From a virus, in IMG/VR virus record IMGVR_UViG_3300023284_001372, positions 1-20,783 of that record: a stretch of DNA of 20,783 nt, one strand, 5' to 3'. The position numbers were made by a program, and so were the translations under genes. Below are positions 17,646 to 20,783 of the stretch, one piece after another. The notes beneath the pieces were generated by a model. That model did not search any database and had not been told where the DNA came from. It was given only the letters and a program-made list of their open reading frames with translations. Each line of letters begins with the position of its first letter. Position 1 is the first letter of the stretch.

Positions 17646-18112
17646 TAGTCCTCCTTGATTAAATAGGGCTTCAATGTTTCATAGTTATTCGTAATTAACC
17701 AGGCCACAAGCTCAACATTTCTGATATTAGGACACGTCTTCTTATGATCCAGCTCGTAATGGCAATAAACATTAGCCGGACCTACCCCGTAAAGCTGATT
17801 TAATCCTTCGATGTAATACCGAAGTGCGCTAAATTGATCTATTGAATACTTATCAGTGCCAATTAAACAGATCCCAACGTTAATGCCACGTACGTTAATA
17901 CCGTTATCCCAAATATTATAACTCTTAACATGCGCACCAATCTCATTAAGAGGTCTACCGTTTTGGATCTCCCCATCGGGTTGGATAATGGCATGATAAC
18001 CCACATCTTTCCAACCCCTATCTTCTACATGCCATTTTCTTATGACATCTATGTCACAGGTTTCCCCATTCTTAGTAGCGCTACAATGAATAGTAATTAT
18101 AACCGGTTTCAT
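17645..18112 (-). CDS. N-acetylmuramoyl-L-alanine amidase (T7 lysozyme-like endolysin)
   Basis: Zinc amidase that cuts the bond between N-acetylmuramic acid and L-alanine in peptidoglycan. 155 residues; matches T7 lysozyme over its whole length. Zinc ligands H9 (ITIHCSAT), H118 (CHYE) and C127 (KKTCPN); catalytic Tyr39 (VGYH) and Lys125 are present. WHVEDRGWKDVGYHAIIQPD and the GICLIG strand are typical. ATG at 18112 overlaps the previous stop (TGATG); a GTG just before would add one residue. No signal peptide, so release depends on a holin, which is not certain among its neighbours. T7 lysozyme also inhibits RNA polymerase; no phage RNA polymerase is seen here. Confidence 0.93.
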   Translation of the reverse strand: MKPVIITIHCSATKNGETCDIDVIRKWHVEDRGWKDVGYHAIIQPDGEIQNGRPLNEIGAHVKSYNIWDNGINVRGINVGICLIGTDKYSIDQFSALRYYIEGLNQLYGVGPANVYCHYELDHKKTCPNIRNVELVAWLITNNYETLKPYLIKED

Positions 18113-18408
18113 CACGCAGTATTTTTGAATTCCACTCCTGATACATCAAACTCTGTTACGTTAGCACCCACTAAGGCTAAAGCCTGGGATGGCCCTACAT
18201 AGATTGTTTGAATGTTTAAGTTTGAAAAGGAACCTGGACCTGCGACTTTTTGACCGCCTACTGTTATGAATGATCCAGAGGTACCGCCGTTGATAAATAT
18301 ATTAACAATTGCATAGCTACTACCAGGAGCAGTATAAAGTGTACCCACTGTTCCACTGGATGCACTTACAGCTGCTTGTACTTGTATCGCTTTTGAATAC
18401 GTTGCCAT
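18112..18408 (-). CDS. Small beta-rich virion protein (probable)
   Basis: A 98-residue protein, Ser/Gly/Thr/Val-rich, with repeated beta strands: AVSASSGTVGTLYTAPGSSY, AIVNIFINGG, SGSFITVGGQKV and LNIQTIYVGPSQALALVGAN. This profile is that of small head or tail decoration proteins and receptor-side domains, and the gene is between the tail protein and amidase. GGGGA precedes the ATG. Exact role unknown. Confidence 0.65.
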   Translation of the reverse strand: MATYSKAIQVQAAVSASSGTVGTLYTAPGSSYAIVNIFINGGTSGSFITVGGQKVAGPGSFSNLNIQTIYVGPSQALALVGANVTEFDVSGVEFKNTA

Positions 18409-18419
18409 TTAATAATCCC

Positions 18420-18947
18420 CTATCTAGGTCTATAATATAAAATCAAACCACAATTCTCGGGCCCACCCGTCATTGCAGATATTAAATCTAATCTGAGTGC
18501 ATCCCCAGCATCTACATTAAACGGAGAGGTTGTCAATATTGGAGCAGTCCAACCCGTTACAGTATCCCCCACTCTTACCCATGTACTCGCAGCTGCTGAA
18601 CTTGTTACTTTAGGCGTTGTAGAAAAGATTGTAGAGAACGCGCCTCCTGGAGTCGTTGCCTTTTTAACATCTAATTCTGTAGTACCACCTGAGCCAGCTG
18701 TGATATTAAACATTGCAACATCAAAGATCTCTAAATCAAATGCTGGAATATATAGCCCATCTACCGCATTTGTAGCCCCAATAATGCTGTAAGGACCGTT
18801 TAAAAAGTATGGTTTAGTATCATACTGTCTATCGTTGATAAGATTAATAGAGCCACCTAGTTTTTGTCCTAGGGATTCACTCACTGCGCCTCTATGTTGG
18901 GTTTCCTCTATCTGAATATTCTTCCTTGAAGCTGCGACATCAGTCAT
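18420..18947 (-). CDS. Beta-rich virion/tail protein, unknown
   Basis: A 175-residue protein. After a polar start (MTDVAASRKNIQIEETQHRG), the bulk is a jelly-roll-like series of strands: DGLYIPAFDLEIFDVAMFNI, TTELDVKKATTPGGAFSTIF, STWVRVGDTVTGW and PFNVDAGDALRLDLISAMTG, ending LILYYRPR. The 'F.I..GD.LR.D' and terminal 'L.LYYRP' segments are typical of small virion proteins next to tail genes, perhaps a carbohydrate-binding or fibre-attachment part. AGGGGG ribosome-binding site before ATG 18947. It lies between the large tail protein and the next small one. Confidence 0.65.
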   Translation of the reverse strand: MTDVAASRKNIQIEETQHRGAVSESLGQKLGGSINLINDRQYDTKPYFLNGPYSIIGATNAVDGLYIPAFDLEIFDVAMFNITAGSGGTTELDVKKATTPGGAFSTIFSTTPKVTSSAAASTWVRVGDTVTGWTAPILTTSPFNVDAGDALRLDLISAMTGGPENCGLILYYRPR

Positions 18948-18956
18948 TTCATCCCC

Positions 18957-20783
18957 CTAAATCCAACGATACGATTCGCCCGCATCCAAGAATCCTATAA
19001 ACGTTACTTTATGAGAACTCGTAGGCGTGAATCCTAATGCAGTATCAACAGTTATTGTGGTACCTGCTACAATCGTGACAAATACCTCCCCGCTTTTAAC
19101 TGAGTAATCTTCTAAATGAACTTGAACCCTAGCTCCAACCAAAAAGAGACTCGCGTCTCCCGCTCCCACTGTAAACACTGTTGCACTTACACCTGATACT
19201 ACATCTACAAAAGGTGAAAAGAAAGCGTGCCTTGATTTAAAGACTTGATTATCTGCAGCATCTGAAGTTGTAGGATAAACAGGTACGTCTACTATGAAAC
19301 CTGCTGTCGGAGGAGCGCTAAGTGATTCCCCGAATAGCATCTCGTTTGGATCAACAGTACTAAATCCTAAAAATAAAACTTCCTCATCAAAAGAAAAGTC
19401 TTCTGAATGTACTTTTAACTTCTCACCTACATATGGAGCCCACTTAGCTGGTTCACTATTAGTGACTGTGTTACCAAAACTATCCTGAATCACAGCAGTT
19501 GTCGTAGTTCCACTTACAATTATAGAACTAGGTGATATTAGTCCAAACCTATCATTCACTTCAAAGGATGTATCAACCAGATTCAAGATGACATTTCCTG
19601 TCTTTACATTGAGCGCCCTATTTATTACTTCATAAATCTTATTACCCTTATCCCTAGACCCGGTTGCAATATTAGTGATGTTTAAATCAGTCGCATCAAA
19701 CTCTACAAGATCACCAGGCTCTATATTAAAACCATCTTTAAAGAACACTTCAATTTGTTCAAAGTATTCAGCAGCGAACTTATAACGCTCTAAAAACCTA
19801 GCAGCTTGTGCGTCTATAAACACTGTAGCGCCTAGGTCATCTCTTAATCCTTGTGAAAGTATTTCAAGAGTCTTTATACCTGATGTAATTCTAGCTGTGG
19901 AGTCCGTATCAGTGGTTATTCTTGTGAGTAGAAACTTATCTTGTAAGAAAGATTCTTCATACTTATAGATGATCGTATTGAAGTAATGCCTGTTAATACT
20001 ACGCCTAATTCGTATTTTTTGAGGGCTTTTTACGTTATCTTTATCTAATTTGTTTACTACTGTAAGTGGAATAGGTCCTATGGTAAACCCCATAGATGAT
20101 TGACCTTTACGTGATACAGCGTAGCCACCACTAGGTAAATAGATCTGCTTTTCTAAAAACTCCTTACCGTTAATGGTATCTTTCAACATGATTCTAAAGT
20201 TCAACGTTTGTAAGATTGTATCTTTCCAAAAGTCATGTCTTTCAACATCTACTTCTCTAGGCTCCATTGCTAAGCCTTGACCTAAAGTATCGAACTGAGA
20301 TCTAAACGCTATGACTGCAGCAGTATCTTCTTCTATAACAAACGTCTCACCAGTTACACGTATGAAAGATCCACCACCACTCACGCCAAAAGCCTCAATG
20401 ACCTTATCCGTTACATTGTTAGCCCCATTGGACGCCCCTGTAGTTGTAATGAAATCACCCACAGAAAGTCCAAACTTTCTAGCGATATTAACATCTGCAA
20501 AGAAGATTGCATTCGTGAAACTCTCACTTGGACTAATCGTGACAAAGTTCTCAACCGGTTCATTAGATACAAAGTTACCGTTTGTACCAGATAACATAAC
20601 CTTCAAAGCTAAATCAGTAACCTCATCTTCAAGTACATATAAGCTTTCCACAGTGTCATCAGCTGAATGTGCTGCTGCTGTAGTACCAAGTGCTCCACGA
20701 GTAGCGCCTGTAATGTCTGTAGCTGTAAGCCCTGTGAACTGAATAATCTCATCATTGATTCTTACATAATGTTTAATGGCTGG
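18957..20783 (-). CDS. Tail tip / tail hub type protein, C-terminal part (cut by window edge)
   Basis: 608 codons are open from the window edge to the stop at 18957. A GTG at 20651 is not the real start: the frame continues upstream as YVRINDEIIQFTGLT and ITGATRGALGTTAAAHSADD, a repeated strand motif of phage tail hub and fibre-attachment proteins ('YVRI.DEII..TG.......RG..GT.AA.H'). The middle carries a GLRDDLGATVFID...ARFLERYKFAAEYFEQIEVF segment and GFNIEPGDLVEFD, as in tail tip proteins of long flexible tails. It would form the distal tail that contacts the cell. Next gene starts nine bases downstream. Confidence 0.78.
   Translation of the reverse strand, partial: PAIKHYVRINDEIIQFTGLTATDITGATRGALGTTAAAHSADDTVESLYVLEDEVTDLALKVMLSGTNGNFVSNEPVENFVTISPSESFTNAIFFADVNIARKFGLSVGDFITTTGASNGANNVTDKVIEAFGVSGGGSFIRVTGETFVIEEDTAAVIAFRSQFDTLGQGLAMEPREVDVERHDFWKDTILQTLNFRIMLKDTINGKEFLEKQIYLPSGGYAVSRKGQSSMGFTIGPIPLTVVNKLDKDNVKSPQKIRIRRSINRHYFNTIIYKYEESFLQDKFLLTRITTDTDSTARITSGIKTLEILSQGLRDDLGATVFIDAQAARFLERYKFAAEYFEQIEVFFKDGFNIEPGDLVEFDATDLNITNIATGSRDKGNKIYEVINRALNVKTGNVILNLVDTSFEVNDRFGLISPSSIIVSGTTTTAVIQDSFGNTVTNSEPAKWAPYVGEKLKVHSEDFSFDEEVLFLGFSTVDPNEMLFGESLSAPPTAGFIVDVPVYPTTSDAADNQVFKSRHAFFSPFVDVVSGVSATVFTVGAGDASLFLVGARVQVHLEDYSVKSGEVFVTIVAGTTITVDTALGFTPTSSHKVTFIGFLDAGESYRWI

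Noticed and set aside
18957-20651. GTG at 20651 as the real start of the tail protein
   Set aside because: The frame continues to the window edge with a typical tail-protein motif (YVRINDEII...RGALGTTAAAH), so the gene starts outside the window.

Overview
The window is part of the genome of a tailed double-stranded DNA phage (Caudoviricetes, probably siphovirus-like) with an AT-rich, tightly packed genome. The call rests on a terminase pair next to a portal protein, a large tail-tip type protein, a T7-lysozyme-like amidase, an ERF annealing protein, a RusA resolvase and many small overlapping unknown genes. The host is probably a Gram-negative bacterium: the phage carries lipoprotein-type signals, a twin-arginine signal peptide and a CsrA-like protein. 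No integrase, excisionase, tRNA or CRISPR array was seen. Both ends are cut inside genes: the portal on the left and the tail protein on the right.

Layout, left to right. 1-4554, minus strand: packaging and head-entry genes (small Zn-finger protein, Lys-tailed protein, His-rich protein, two unknowns, small and large terminase, portal). 4594-5519, plus strand: a metallophosphoesterase and a small beta-type protein. 5511-6106, minus: three small genes behind a near-consensus sigma70-type promoter. 6320-7862, plus: a small exported protein, a 255-residue phage protein, a two-helix membrane protein and a Tat-signal protein behind a divergent promoter. 7834-14599, minus: a long early/replication operon that starts with ERF, continues with accessory genes, an XRE regulator, a replisome-organiser-like protein, a second phosphoesterase, an RHH regulator, a broken Zn-ribbon gene, an HNH-AP2 endonuclease and an SSB-like protein, and ends with a CsrA-like protein. 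14641-15043: a gene-poor, hairpin-dense, GGA-rich stretch. 15044-16116, plus: five small genes. 16113-20783, minus: tail genes, amidase, a probable lysis-associated group and RusA.

Functional reading: the ERF, RusA, SSB-like, replisome-organiser and HNH genes form a recombination/replication set; terminase and portal do packaging; amidase plus the neighbouring membrane and lipoprotein genes probably do lysis. The most interesting region is the 400-base structured stretch before the plus-strand cluster. It has about fifteen GGA triplets on the plus strand against about four on the minus strand, a chain of short hairpins, and mutually exclusive stems next to the ribosome-binding site of the first gene. 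Because the same genome encodes a CsrA-like RNA-binding protein, a phage-internal Csr-type RNA circuit is a reasonable hypothesis, but it has not been tested. Other points of note are a 7-base tandem duplication that breaks a Zn-ribbon gene, an HNH gene that shares the first ten codons of its neighbour, four helically phased TGCATTA repeats, and convergent gene pairs with overlapping 3' ends.
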